64,000 nucleotides of DNA, taken from assembly GCA_026724425.1 (NCBI GenBank), contig JAIUCV010000001.1, positions 8,538,556-8,602,555 of the forward strand, in the 5' to 3' direction. The position numbers and the translations under genes are program-made. The DNA comes from Erythrophleum ivorense. Lineage: Eukaryota > Streptophyta > Magnoliopsida > Fabales > Fabaceae. Shown piece by piece: positions 47,956 through 59,866 of this stretch (position 1 is its first letter; the number at the start of each line of letters is the position of its first letter). The notes under the pieces are model-generated. The model had not been told where the DNA came from and did not search any database. It saw nothing but the letters and a program-made list of their open reading frames with translations.

Positions 47956-49000
47956 ATGGCCACACCTAATCATCATCAACCTATATAGGACTTTGCTATG
48001 CTAGATGCACATAAGATAAATAGTAGTACTGTTAGCCCAATGATTATGGCCAACAATTTTGAAATCAAGTCTAGGATGGTTCAAATGGTTCAATAGAATG
48101 AGTTTAGGGGAGAAGTTACAAAGGACTTAAATGCACATTTTGCCTGTTTCCTCATAATCTGTAATATTATAAAGGTGAACAAGATTTTTGAAGATGCTAT
48201 CAAGCTAAGGCTCTTCCCTTTCTCTCTGAAGGATAAGACTCAACTATGGCCTTTATGCCTTTGAACTCTTTCACCATGTGGGACGAGTTGTCATAAGCCT
48301 ACTCAACCAAGTACTTTCCATCAGATAAGATCACTAAGTTGAGAAGTGAGATTCAAAATTTTATGCAATTGGAGAGTGAATGTCTATACAAGGCATGAGA
48401 ACACTAAAAGGATTTACAAAGAAGATGTCCATACCATAAGATCTAGGATAGGCTCATTGTATAGACCTTATATTAAGGTCTATCACACCTAGATAAGGAT
48501 AATTTGGATGCAACTACAGTTGGAGCTCTAGTGGGAAGACTATCTAATGAAGTAACATCTATCATTGAGGAAATGATCGTAAATTGTTACTAATGGTCTA
48601 ATGAAGGAGGCATACTTAGAGGAGTTGTAAGTGTCATGGATATGGATAGCATTAAGACCAAGCTTGATATATTGATGAAGAGAGTTGATTAGATGAGTGT
48701 TAATGTAATATCTAATGCTAACTCCCTTCCTAATTATGAGCCCTGTGGTGATGGACATGTGTACATTAATTGCCACATGAATAATTCAATGGAACCCTAC
48801 AATTTGGGACTTATAGTATATTTTAAACAAACATCAATAGTAGAATAATCCTTACTCTGGGGCTTATAATCCCAAGTGGTGAATCACTCTAACTTAGCTT
48901 AGGAAAATCAAGGTAATTATGGTGGACAACCTCGACAAGGGTTTTAATCTTGGAATTAATGGGAACCATATTTGAATATGAACAAACCTTTCTAAGAAGC
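47956..49000 (+). pseudogene. Athila-like gag
   Basis: Starts MATPNHHQPI. Conserved Athila gag pieces follow: RMVQMVQ.NEFRG, DLNAHFACFL, then DAIKLRLFPFSLKDKTQLW (about 48195-48252). After a frameshift come LWDELS, TKYFPS.KITKLRSEI..FMQLE, and DLQRRCPYH. It would form the virus-like particle. A weak C..GH…C-type knuckle lies near 48740-48775. Many stops. Confidence 0.85.
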
Positions 49001-49689
49001 TACTTTAAAGAAGTCATAAAAAGCTTTTAAGAAGTTTTTTGAAAGTGTCCATTAACAAATTCAAGAAGTTTGAGTCTAAAATAAACCAAATAGCTAACCA
49101 TAATTGAAGTTTAGAAATTTAATTGGGTTCTACAATAGCTTGTCTAATTCTAGAAGGTAAGTGAATCTGCCTAGTAAGATCAAGATCAATTTAAGAGAAC
49201 ACTACAAAGTAATTACTTTGAGAAATGGTAAGCAATTACAAAGCACTAATGAAAAGGATGTATTGTTTGAAAATCTAGATATAACTAATAAAGTAGAGTC
49301 CATGAGCTTTTTAGTATAGAATGAGGAGGATAGGCCAAAGGTGGTTTAACCATTAGTACTGGTCAAGTCCTTTGTCCTTTTAGTACCTTTCCTTTAGTGA
49401 TTGAAGTGGCAGAAATTGGATAAGCAATTTGATAAGTTTCTTAATATTTTTAAACAATTTCATGTTAATATTCTTGTTACAGATGCCTTGGCATAAATGT
49501 CTATGTATGTGAAGCTTTTGAAAGAAATGTTATCTAATAAAAGAGAGCTCGAGGACCATGCCACCATTGCATTCATTGAAGAGCGTAGCATGATTATTTA
49601 GAACAAGCTTCCATCAAAATTTATAGATCTAGGGAATTTTTCTATTCCTTGTATTATTGGTTATGTTTTTTTTCTATTGTGTTTTGTAT

Positions 49690-50010
49690 AATCTCGATGC
49701 TAGTTAAGTTTGATGCCTTTTCTGTATGTAGGAGACTTGGCCTAATTGAGCTAAAGATGAAAATGATCACATTGTGATTAGTGGATAGATCAGTGAAATG
49801 CCCAGTTGGTGTCTTAAAGAATGTGCTGGTAAAGGTCAAAAAGTTCTTCCTTATAATTGATTTCATAGTGTTAAAGATGGAGGAAGATACCATGATGCGA
49901 CTAGTTTTAGGTAGACCATTTTTAGCCATAACCAGTCTAATTATTAATGTGAAGAATGACAAGCTAACTTTAACGATCAAAATCAAAGAAGTCAAGTAAA
50001 ATATATTTAA
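49690..50010 (+). pseudogene. Athila-like protease region
   Basis: Open stretch with DRSVKCPVGVLKNVLVKVKK, IDFIVLKMEED and LVLGRPFLAITSLIINVKN. This is the protease C-terminal half as found in Athila elements (LADRS.K.P.G…LGRPFLAT). The active-site Asp region upstream is in a broken frame and I could not identify it securely. Confidence 0.85.
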
Positions 50011-51219
50011 GGTCATGAAGAACCTATCATTAAAAGAACAAAGTTGTTGGGTTGATGTGGTAGATAAGCTGTTAAGAGGTACTTTCAGTTGAACAACTTT
50101 CCAAGATCTATTAGAAGCATACTTGTCTTTAGTTATTTGATGAGCTAATAATTCGAGTATTTTTATATTTTATACATCTTATATTTAGTTTTATAATAAT
50201 TTATTGAAGCTAATTTGATGATCTTATGTTTATTTTCTATTAATTGGGCTAAATTGGGATTAATGTGTTCTAAGTGCATTATAATTGAGTTCGGGCTTTA
50301 ATTTTCATTGTTATATTTTTCCCAATAAAGGTCCAATTACCCATATTTGTGCTCTTGTAGGTAATTAATTCTAGACGTTGGATTTGGATGGTGGGCCTAA
50401 GAATTAATACTGTATTTTTGAAAGAAAAAAATATGAACCATTGGATATAACTCAGCCAATATGATTCTTTAGATTTTCATTAGGTCACCTTTAGTTAGGG
50501 ATTTAAGTGTGTTAGCCATCATCTCTAAAGAAGCTTTTTGACTGTATGGACATTTTTCCTTTGGAGCAATTTTCTTCTATAATAGCATTTTGAACTCTTA
50601 TGTAATCAATCCAAGGAACTTGAGTTTATGGTTGTAAAGGGTACTATTTGATTTTAATTACATATGAATTTTGTTTTTGCTTCTTTTTATTTTTTGTGTT
50701 AATAAAAATTATGCTGGTTGGATAATTTGGATTACATAATTACTGTTTCGTATGGATTATCTAAGAGTTGCATTTGATTTGATCGTTGATGAACTAATTA
50801 AATTCATTATGTAATTCACATTAAAGGTTTTTGTGTGATTCTTTTATTGTGTTTGAATATTGGATCAATATTGTTCCATTGGTTTGGTGCATTTATGTTA
50901 GATGTAATAAATGAAACCGATCATAATTTAAGCGATAGCTTAAGGGCATTAGATATGACTAACTAGGAGATTAAAATCAAACCAGAGGAATTTTTAGTAG
51001 ATGAGGAAGGTAAGATATCAAGGGATAGATTCTAAGATTGATTATGTTTTGATAAATTGCTTATTCTTAATATGTTTGGTAGCTGATTCTTTGTTATTAA
51101 TTAGTCATTTAATTTCATATACAACCACTATTTTTGAATTAATTTTGGTTCTATGAATTCATAATTTGATAGATTTGATCAAAGGTTCCTTACTATAAAC
51201 TAATAAATTATTACTAATC

Positions 51220-52082
51220 TTGGCTAGTTCGACAGTTGCGAGTAAAATTCTATTTACCACTATGGCCAAGGACACTAATAAAGACCATGTAGTTGCAACC
51301 CATATTATTGAGGTGATACCATTTGTGCCATTCCAAAAAAGCCATAAATTTGAAGAGCTAAGGAAAGGGAAGCTGTTTCCACCTCTTTCAATTAAAAAAG
51401 CACTAACCTTTGAGTTAAAGTCGCTGCCATCTCACTTCAAGTATATATACATAGGGGAGAATATGACCTTACTTGCAATATTGTTTGCTAATTTAATTTA
51501 CTCCTAATTGGAATGACTATTGTGAGTATTGAGAGCACAAAAAAAGGCTATAAGGTGGACCATTTCTAAAGTAAAAAAGACTTAGCCCTTCACTATGCAT
51601 GCATCAGATTCTCATATAGGAACATTATAAGCCATCCATTGAACATCAACAAATATTAAATCCTAATATGAAAGAGGCAGTTTTAGTTAAGGTTCTTAAG
51701 CTCTTGGATGCAGGCATTATCTACCTTATTTCTGATAGCTCAAGGGTAAGTCCTATGCAAGTGGTCTTTAAGAAGGGTAGGATGACAATTATCAAGAATA
51801 AGAATAGTAAGTTAATTCCCACTCACATTGTGACTGAATGGAGGGTTTGCATTGGTTATAAAAAGCCAATTAGTAGCACTTGCAAGGATCACTTTCTATT
51901 ACCTTTTATTGATCAAATGTTAGAGAAACTTATGGGCCTTCCCTACTATTGCTTCCTTAATGGATACTTAGGCTACTACCAAATATTGATAGCACTTAAA
52001 GACCATGAAAAGACCATATTCACATGCTCATATAGTACCTTTTCTTTTTAGTGGATGCTTTTTGGGTTATGCAATTCATAGC
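51220..52082 (+). pseudogene. Athila-like reverse transcriptase, N-terminal half
   Basis: PPLSIKKALTFELKSLPSHF.Y (linker), then NMKEAVLVKVLKLLDAGIIY, ISDSSRVSPMQVV, WRVCIGYKKP, KDHFLLPFIDQMLEKL and YCFLNGYLGYYQI, all Athila RT motifs. The catalytic Asp of the CFLDGYSG-type motif is Asn here (FLNGYLG). The frame ends at FGLCNS where the inserted LTR begins at 52083, and the YxDD half is not found downstream. Confidence 0.92.
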
Positions 52083-54969
52083 TGTAACAACCAAAAATTA
52101 TGCTAAAAATTTTTAAGTCCTGAAATTTTTCTAAATCTGCTAGCTATAGCGAATGTACTTGTTCACTATAGCGAGAAATGGTTATAGCGAATGTGCCTGT
52201 TCACTATAGCAAGAATGCTTCTAGCTATAGCGAGTTCGGGCATTCCATACAAAAACCAGGGGGTTCTTCGCAATAGAGCGCGTTGTAACGAGAACAGGGG
52301 TCTGGGACTGATACGTGCTCGCTGTAGTGAGAATTATTCTTCATTATAGCGAGGGTTAGTCTGAAAAAGCATAAAAAAAGAGAATTTTACTTCTTAAAGA
52401 GTTTAAATTCTCTCATTTTCTTCTAACCGACCTAAGCTTTGTCCAAAATAGAGAGAAGGGCTAGAAAGAAAGAGAGACCAAGAAAAGGAAGGAAGAACAA
52501 GGAAAAGGTAAGCAAGTTTAAAACTTCCATAGCTTTTCTTCTTAAAATTTGTTCTTCTCTCTTTGTCCTCTCTTTCTATAGTTTTGGTTGTTGAATGAGT
52601 TTGGTTTTGGGCTTGGTTCAGAAGAGGGAGAGTGGAAAACTACTCTTGAAGAAGGCTAGAACTCATGTATCTTTACTTCTTTTTCTTTGCTTTCCTTGAG
52701 TATGTTGGTTCTACTAACTTGAGAGCTTGAGAGAGGAAGGAAGTATGACCTAGAGCAAGTAAGAAATCCTTGAAATTAGAGTAGGGGAAGTTGAGAAAAT
52801 ACAAAAGGCCTAGAAGAAGAGTTAGTGAAAATCTAGAGGGAGAACCTTTAATTTCTTATATACTTTATTAGGTTTGCTATGAAGAACCTCCTAACCTTGT
52901 GAGTGTTTATTTGAGTTATAAGAGAGTAATTCTATGCTCTTTGTTGTGTTTAAGCTTAAGAGAATCGTCTCCATCTAGTTTTGGCATTGAGACCGAGAAA
53001 GATAAAGAGAAATCAAAAGGGAAAGCTTGTGTTGGCTTATAAGGTAGCTTTCCACTCTTTCTTGTTGCATTCTTGGTTATGTCATAGTCATTGTATGCTT
53101 GTGTATGTACTTGTTGTGTGAGACATGTCATATGTTATTACCTTGATGCATTGGTACTAATATGCTTATATTTTAGATTTTGAAAATTACTCAGGTGAGG
53201 TAGTACCAAAAGTCTTTTGAGATGGATGCGGTGGAGCCAAAATTCTTTAGAAATGGGTGAGACAAGGCCAAAAGTCTCATAGCTGAGTGAGGCCAAGTCA
53301 AAAGTCCCTAAACCAAAGATGAGGCAAATCCGAAAGTTTTAAAAATCAGGTGAGGCTAGACCAAAAGTCCCTAGAGCTTATTTGTGGCATTAATATGATA
53401 TTCATGGCATGTAAATCATGTGTTGTATGATTGTGAATGGTTAGATGCTTACTTGCATGCTTTGACTTGTTTATATGTCTTGATTACATCCTTGAATGAG
53501 TGTATGGGCTATTGAGATTCTATAAATCTCACCCCCTTCCCTCTCTCATCTCATATGGTCCAGGTGGAGCTCAATAGCCAAAGAGTAGAGGCCATGAGGC
53601 ATATAAGGCCTTGTTTTGACACTTTTGCATACTTTTGCATAGTTTGATGTATAGGAAAGCCAAAGTGCTCATATATACATATTCTTTTTGAGATGTAAAT
53701 GCTTAAGCAAGTGTAAAAGTATGTATCAATGATGTATGATCCATGTACGGAACCAAAGTAATGAAATTATGAGATTTAGCTCCTTTGTGGCTTGTATGTA
53801 GTAGTGTATTTTTGCCCGTAGTATAGTGAATTTGAGATGTATAATGATATGGACCACTTGGATATTTTATATATGCTATGTTTATGCTTTAAAACTTGCC
53901 CAAGAGGTGCTAGAGCATGTAGGATACCATTTATCCCCATTTTAAATCATTTATGATGTCAAAACCGTCAAATTTGTGAGCTATGTCAAAGTATGACCAA
54001 ATGAGCTCTTCTTGATATAAAATTTGGCATGCATCTAGAGCTAGTTGAGAGCTTCTTGGGAAGCTAAAGTGGATAATATTTGGAGGTCTAGGAAATATTT
54101 GGTGAATTGTTGAAGTTAAGAAATTTTGATGGTTTTGGTTAGTGCACTGTTACCATAGGTCCAAAAATGAATTTGTGTCATTCATAGACCAAATGATGTC
54201 TAATTATCATGAAATTTTATAAAGATAAACTAGACATGTACAGTGAACTATAACAATTAGGAACACCTCAATTGGAGGTCTATAAAGGGAAAAATAACTT
54301 TTTGAAGTTCTATGTGAGCATCAAGAAAGCCATTGGACCTTTGTTACTATTCCATCAATTTTCGAGGTCCAAAGGCTACTGAAATGATCCATACTTATTT
54401 TTCCTCCTCTATTTAACATATTTATCTTTCTAAATTAGTATATTTTTCCTAGATTGGATTTTTATGGAATTAATTATGAATTTTTGAAGTTCATGACAGT
54501 AAATTGCATCAGTACTAAAGACAGTCGGACCTCTGTCTCTTTTTTTTAAGTCAAACATGGTCCAAAAACTGAGATTGTGGTTTGGACTTATTTTTAATGT
54601 AAAGTTAGCACCTAGATCTTTTCAGAAAGTTATGACTTTCTCGATTCTCATTTTTCTAGACTTAGTTATGATTTTCTAAATTATAGCTAAAAATATGACT
54701 TTTGGGCCCATTTGAGAAATTGTATTTTCTTGGTTTTTGACTTTATATCCGTGGTTCATGGGTTGTTTTATGCTATGTATGAGTTGCATAAATATAGTTT
54801 GAGTAGAGAATGTGAATGATGAGTTCATGGGACCCACGGGGCAAAATATAAGGTTTAAATCCTGATTTATAGCATGAAAATGCCATGGCTTTTGTCATTT
54901 TCTTTAAAAATCTTATGGAATTAAGCCTAAGCGGACATAAAGTTGAGGTTAATACATTATGGTGTTACA
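52083..54969 (+). repeat. Ty3 element 2, 5' LTR (family B/D)
   Basis: 2887 bp, colinear with the inverse of 33186-36191. Ends …TATGGTGTTACA before the primer site. Carries the GCTATAGC-type palindrome cluster at 52140-52355. Confidence 0.9.
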
Positions 54970-54973
54970 TTTT

Positions 54974-54984
54974 TGGTATCAGAG
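54974..54984 (+). other. Ty3 element 2 primer-binding site (initiator-Met tRNA)
   Basis: TGGTATCAGAG, four T after the LTR, a perfect match to the usual plant initiator-Met site. Confidence 0.92.
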
Positions 54985-55138
54985 TAAAGGTTCAGGCACT
55001 TTTGCTTATTGTTGGGCTCTTAAATGGTGTGATTTGCTTGTGTTTAGTGTGAATTTCCGTGGAAGTAGTAGCACACATATGCATATATGCTTGTGCTATG
55101 ATTGTGAACTAATGATTGCTACTTCATTTTAGATAAGA

Positions 55139-56235
55139 TGGTTGAGACTAGATAGGGTAGAGGTAGAGGCAGGCCGCCCAGGGCTCAAAGAGCTAAGCCA
55201 AAGGTTCTGGTTGAGCCTGAGAATCCTTTGCGAACCATCATAGAGAGACTTGATCGGTATGAGGCCATGATGGGCCAGCACCAGGAGATGCTAGAACAGT
55301 AGAGGTACATTGCCCAGCAATAGCATGATATGATCATGCATTTACAAGATACCTTAGCTAGGCAAGAAAAAGCCAAAAGAGAAGCCCCTGTACCTCAGCC
55401 ATCTACAACTGGCGTTCCACCTGCACCTCCTTAGGAGCCTTCTCAAACCCAAATGCCTATCCAAAAACTGTTAAAGCAGTTTAGGCAGAATAGTCTACCT
55501 TCGTTTGATGAGAAGTTAGATGCAGATAAGGCGGAGGCTTAGGTTATGGAGCTGGAGAAAATATTCTCGGTGATGGATTGTACCACCGAGCAAAAAGCTC
55601 AACTAGCCACTTTCATGCTACAGAAGGAAGCTGATAGATGATGGCATAGCATAAAACCCCTGATGGAGACCAAGAACATACTGATCCCTTGGGAAAGCTT
55701 CTCGGTCGAGTTTTATGAGAAATATTTTCTTAGTTCGGTGAGGAAGAAGAAATAGATAGAATTTATGGGCTTGAGACAAACGAATGAGATGACTGTAGAC
55801 CAGTATATGGCCAAGTTTATTGAGTTGTCTTGGTATTCCTCTTACCTCCAGAGGTATGATGATGAACCCTGAAGATGTGAGCAGTTTGAGACTAGGTTGA
55901 AGCCCCTGATTAGCGATAGAGTTACTCTACAGCGGATTATAAAGTTTAATACCCTTGTGGAGGTCAGTAGGGTGATTGAGACTAACCTGCGAGCTATCAT
56001 GCCTGCTGCGACTACAGCTAGTCAGAAAGGAACTTCAGAAATGAAAAGACTGAGATCGAAAGAGGGTTCTAGCATAACACCTAGTACTAAAAGGAGAGGT
56101 AAGGGACCATGAAACCGAAAGCCATAGTAAGGCAAGCCGATGTCACCTCATCGGAGCCAGTCATCCTTCCAGTAGTCTCTGGTGACATGTTTCAAGTGTG
56201 GGAAGCCGGGGCACATTGCTAGAAATTGTCCTCAG
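55139..56235 (+). pseudogene. Ty3 element 2 gag
   Basis: Starts MVETR with a TAG four codons on, then GRGRGRPPRAQRAKPK. A Retrotrans_gag core follows (LEKIFSVMDCTTEQKAQLAT, then the FMGLRQ..EMTVDQYM..F.ELS segment). An intact CCHC zinc knuckle CFKCGKPGHIARNC is at 56188-56229. Most defects are single stops (TAG or TGA) where Gln, Trp or Arg would be expected. Confidence 0.9.
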
Positions 56236-56890
56236 GTGGACACAACGCCTCCTCCTAGGCCACAGACCTAAGGCCGAGTGTTCGTCCTTAGTCAGCAGGA
56301 AGCCAGTGTGTCCCCCTAGTTTGATCCGGGGTACGCTGATAGTGAATGGCTTTCCTGTAGTTGCTATGTTTGATTCGGGTGCTAGTCATTCGTTTATATC
56401 ATATGATTGTGTAAGGTAATTGGGTCTGGCTGTTAGTGTCTTGCCATTTGACTTGTCTGTCACTACACCCACTGGAGGCCACGTGGTTACTACTCACACT
56501 TGCTTAAATGTCACTGTTTAATTCAATCATTGTCATAGCACTATTGATTTGATATGTATTCCCTTCTATGATATTGATTTGATTATTGGTATGAACTGGT
56601 TAGCCGCAAATAATGCGGTACTTGATTGTGAACACCGAACCATTTTCCTACCTACTTGTGGGACCATACCTAGGGTAGGAGTTGAGTTATCCTTTGTGAC
56701 TACTACCTAGACTGAGAGGCATTTAGAGTGTAGATGTCAAGAATTTTTAGTCTTTTTCTCTATTCAGACTGAGGTAGAGGAAGGGATAGAGGAGATCCCA
56801 GTTGTCAGAGAATTCCCAGAGATTTTTTCTAAAGAGTTTGACTTTAGTGGTCTACTCCCTAAGAGAGAATTAGAGTTCCCTATAGACATA
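56236..56890 (+). pseudogene. Ty3 element 2 aspartic protease
   Basis: Retropepsin with intact active-site motif MFDSGASHSF (DSG codons at 56372-56380), then LPFDLSVTTPTGG, FYDIDLIIGMNWLAANNAVLDC and a linker with FPEIFS and LLPKRELEFPIDIVPGA before RT. In-frame TAG stops and a frame change near 56300-56330 break it. Confidence 0.9.
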
Positions 56891-57735
56891 GTGCCTGGGG
56901 CTGAACCGGTGTCCAAGGCTCCTTATAGGATAGTTCTTGCTGAGCTTGTTGAATTGAAAAAGCAGATAGAGGAATTGTTAGAAAAAGGGTTTATCCACCC
57001 TAGTGTTTCACCTTGGGGAGTTCCGGTGTTATTTGTGAGAAAAAAAGATGGTAGCTTACGATTGTGTATTGATTACAGAGAGTTGAATAAAATTACCATC
57101 AAGAACAAATATCCTCCCCCTAGAATCGATGATTTGTTAGATCAGTTAGCTGTGGCATCTGTGTTCTCTAAGATAGATCTTAGATCTGGGTACCACCAGT
57201 TGAGAGTGAGAACTGAAGACGTCTCTAAGATGGCCTTCAGAATGAGATATGGGTACTATGAGTTCTTTATGATGTCATTCGGGCTAACAAGTGTGTATGC
57301 TGTATTCATGGATTACATGAATAGGGTATTTAGACTGTATTTAGATCAGTTTATGGTGATCTTCATTGATAATATTCTAGTGTACTCCAAATCCTTTGAG
57401 GAGCACGAGAGGCATTTGAGATTAGTTCTAGAGACCTTAAGAGAGAAAATGTTGTATGCCAAACTTAGTAAATATGAGTTGTGGCTAACTGAGGTGAGAT
57501 CTTAGGTCATGTAATCTCATGAGACAGGGTCACAGTTGATCCCTATAAAGTTAAGGCTGTGTTATAGTGGGATAGACTTAGAACGATCACCGAGGTTATG
57601 AGTTTCCTAGGTTTGGTAGGGTACTATTGATGATTTATTCAGGGCTTTTCTCAGATGGCCTTACCACTGACGAGACTAACTAGAAAAGAGACACTTTTCG
57701 TGTGGGATGATAGATGTGAGAGGAGTTTCTAGAAG
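56891..57735 (+). pseudogene. Ty3 element 2 reverse transcriptase
   Basis: The longest retroelement open stretch in the window (56891-57505, 204 residues). It carries VPVLFVRKKDGSLRLCIDYR, PRIDDLLDQL, SKIDLRSGYHQLRV, then FIDNILVYSKS. The catalytic FIDD box reads FIDN at 57362-57373 (GAT to AAT), so the polymerase would be inactive even though the frame is open. After 57505 a stop and shifts break the thumb region. Confidence 0.93.
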
Positions 57736-58140
57736 TTGAAACTCTGTTTAACCACTATCCCTATACTAATTATCCCTGACCCTAGTGAACTATTTATGAT
57801 TTATTGTGATACCTCGAGCAAAGGGTTAAGATGTGTGTTGATGCAGCAGGGTAGAGTAGTGGCATATGCTTCTAAGCAGTTGAGGTCTCATGAGGAGAAT
57901 TATCCCACACATGACCTGGAGTTAGCCACTGTAGTGTTTGCTCTTAAAATCTAGAGACATTATCTGTATGGTACTACCATAAAGATTTATAGTGACTACA
58001 AGAGTCTGAAATAACTGTTTGACCAGAAAGAACTCAATATGAGACAAAGGAGATGGATGAAATTCCTCAAAGACTATGATTACGTGTTGAAATATCATCC
58101 GAGCAAGGCCAATATGGTGGTGGATGCCCTGAGTAGGAAA
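57736..58140 (+). pseudogene. Ty3 element 2 RNase H
   Basis: FMIYCDTSSKGLRCVLMQ (first catalytic Asp present), YASKQLRSHEENYPTHDLELATV (Glu present), SDYKSLK, DQKELNMRQRRWMKFLKDYDY and KYHPSKANMVVDALSRKS (last Asp present). A TAG replaces the Trp before RHYLYG and a TAA follows SLK. Confidence 0.9.
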
Positions 58141-58269
58141 TCCATCCACGTAACCTATATGATGATTAGAGAGCAAGAGCTCCTAGAGAAGTTTAGAAAC
58201 ATGAACCTCTCTTGTCAGGTAGTATCGGATAAATTGTATATGAGTGAAACCCGAATTAAGAATGTATTG

Positions 58270-58785
58270 AAAACCTAGATTTTAGATGCCCAGAGAGAGG
58301 ATGAGTTCCTAAGATGGATCAGGAATGAGATTTTCCAAGGTAAGACTTCATATTTCAGGGTGTTTGAGGATGGTATGATAGTATATCGAGATAGAATCTG
58401 TGTGCCTAGTCGAAATAAATTGAGAGAAAGCATTTTAGAAGAGGCACATAAGAGTAAGTACATATCCACCCAGGTGGCACCAAGATGTATCAGGATTTGA
58501 AAAGAATTTTCTGGTGGCCAGGGATGAAGAATGATGTGATGGATTATGTGGCTAGATGCCTAGTGTGTCAGAGGGTAAAAATAGAACATCAAAGATCGGC
58601 TGGGTTATTGCAACCCCTAGATATCCTTGAGTGGAAATAGGATAGTATAGCCATGGACTTTGTTATGGGGCTACCCAGGACATCCTCTGGACATGATGCT
58701 ATTTGGGTAGTTGTGGATAGACTGACAAAGTCCACACACTTTTTAGCTATCAGGGCTACTCATACACTTGGTCTGAAAATGATTT
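58270..58785 (+). pseudogene. Ty3 element 2 integrase, N-terminal half, truncated
   Basis: ILEEAHKSKY then a one-base frameshift near 58464, then IHPGGTKMYQDLKR, WWPGMKNDVMDYVARCLVCQRVKIEHQ (zinc-binding CX2C intact) and DSIAMDFVMGLPRTSSGHDAIWVVVDRLTKSTHFLAIRATHTL. The core then stops and LTR sequence follows, so the second Asp and the Glu of the DDE triad are absent. Confidence 0.9.
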
Positions 58786-58789
58786 CTGT

Positions 58790-59557
58790 CACACAGGGTC
58801 CATATGGAGAAACTAGACATTTTTAGTGACCTTTTACAACTAAAAGCACCCCATTTTGATGTTTATAGAGGGAGATATGAATTTTTGAAATTCTGTCCAG
58901 TATCAGGCACCCCAACTAATCTCAGGTACTGTTTGATTAGGTTTCGAAGTCAGGATGTGCCTGAACTAGTTTAGAGTTATTTTATCCCTCTAGCTAACAT
59001 CTCTAACTTTCCAGATTGGTATCACTTGAATAGGTTGGATTTTTTTAGAATTAATTGGAACTTTTTGAAGTTTGTTGCAAAAACTTGTGATAATACCAAT
59101 GGATAGCCAGACCTCTGGACATTTTCGAATTTCAAACACCTTCTGTGTAGTGTTTCATGGTCTAGATATATTTTAGCATAAAGTAGATATGTGTAGCTTT
59201 TCATAATGACTAAGAATGTATGATTTCGATTTTTCTAAAATTAGTTATGATTTTCAAAATTTGTAATAGAAAGGGGAGAATTCTGGCCGAAATTGTATAT
59301 ATGTATTTGATGCTTCCCTTTACTATCCATGAGTTGTAGGCCACTTTTGGTGATGGGAATGAATTGTATCTATGTGATTAAATATAAGAATGTGATGTAT
59401 GAGCTTACACGGTCCACGTGACATCGAATAAAATTTTCATACTCGACGTAACGCTAAAATACTCATTATTTTAATACTATTATTTTGCCTTTTATATGAG
59501 TTGCATGATGTGAGGCATAAATATAGCATGAAATAAGCTAGAAATTATGGTGTTACA
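58790..59557 (+). repeat. Partial 3' LTR of Ty3 element 2 (resembles family A/C)
   Basis: About 770 bp ending GGTGTTACA. Resembles the inverse of 17602-21359 (shared TTTATAGAGGGAGATATGA-like and CCACGTGACA-like stretches) more than the element's own 5' LTR. The left junction is approximate. Confidence 0.75.
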
Positions 59558-59866
59558 ATAGTCAAAGAAGGAAAATTGTAAAAATAAGTGTAATAAGACC
59601 TCGTTGGCATTGATTGTATAGACTTCATGAGCTTAAGTGATATTTCACATCTGCCAGATTCATTGCTTCCATACATATATAATTTCTATTTTGACTTTGA
59701 TTTTGGTTTGGGGATATTAAGGTTACTACATAATCCTTATAGAGAATTTGATAATTCTATAATGATTGTTTTGAAGTGGTCATAAAGTATTTGACAGGCT
59801 TAGGTAATCTTTTTTGCCTTTTCTTTACTTGAAGATGAGCAAAGGTTTAAGTTTGGGGTAATTATT
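59558..59866 (+). other. Athila-like element, 3' untranslated remnant
   Basis: About 310 bases between the inserted Ty3 element and the 3' LTR, AT-rich with no coding match. It ends in the degenerate polypurine tract. Confidence 0.6.

Larger units (their letters stand above)
52083..59557 (+). mobile_element. Ty3/gypsy element 2, truncated, inside Athila-like RT
   Basis: Begins TGTAACAACC and ends TATGGTGTTACA. Flanks ATAGC (52078-52082) and ATAGT (59558-59562) differ at one base. 5' LTR 52083-54969, primer site, gag, protease, RT, RNase H and half an integrase. It then passes directly into a partial 3' LTR (about 58790-59557), lacking the integrase end, polypurine tract and about the first three quarters of the 3' LTR. 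The 5' LTR belongs to the B/D subfamily while the 3' fragment resembles the A/C subfamily, suggesting a mosaic. Confidence 0.87.
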
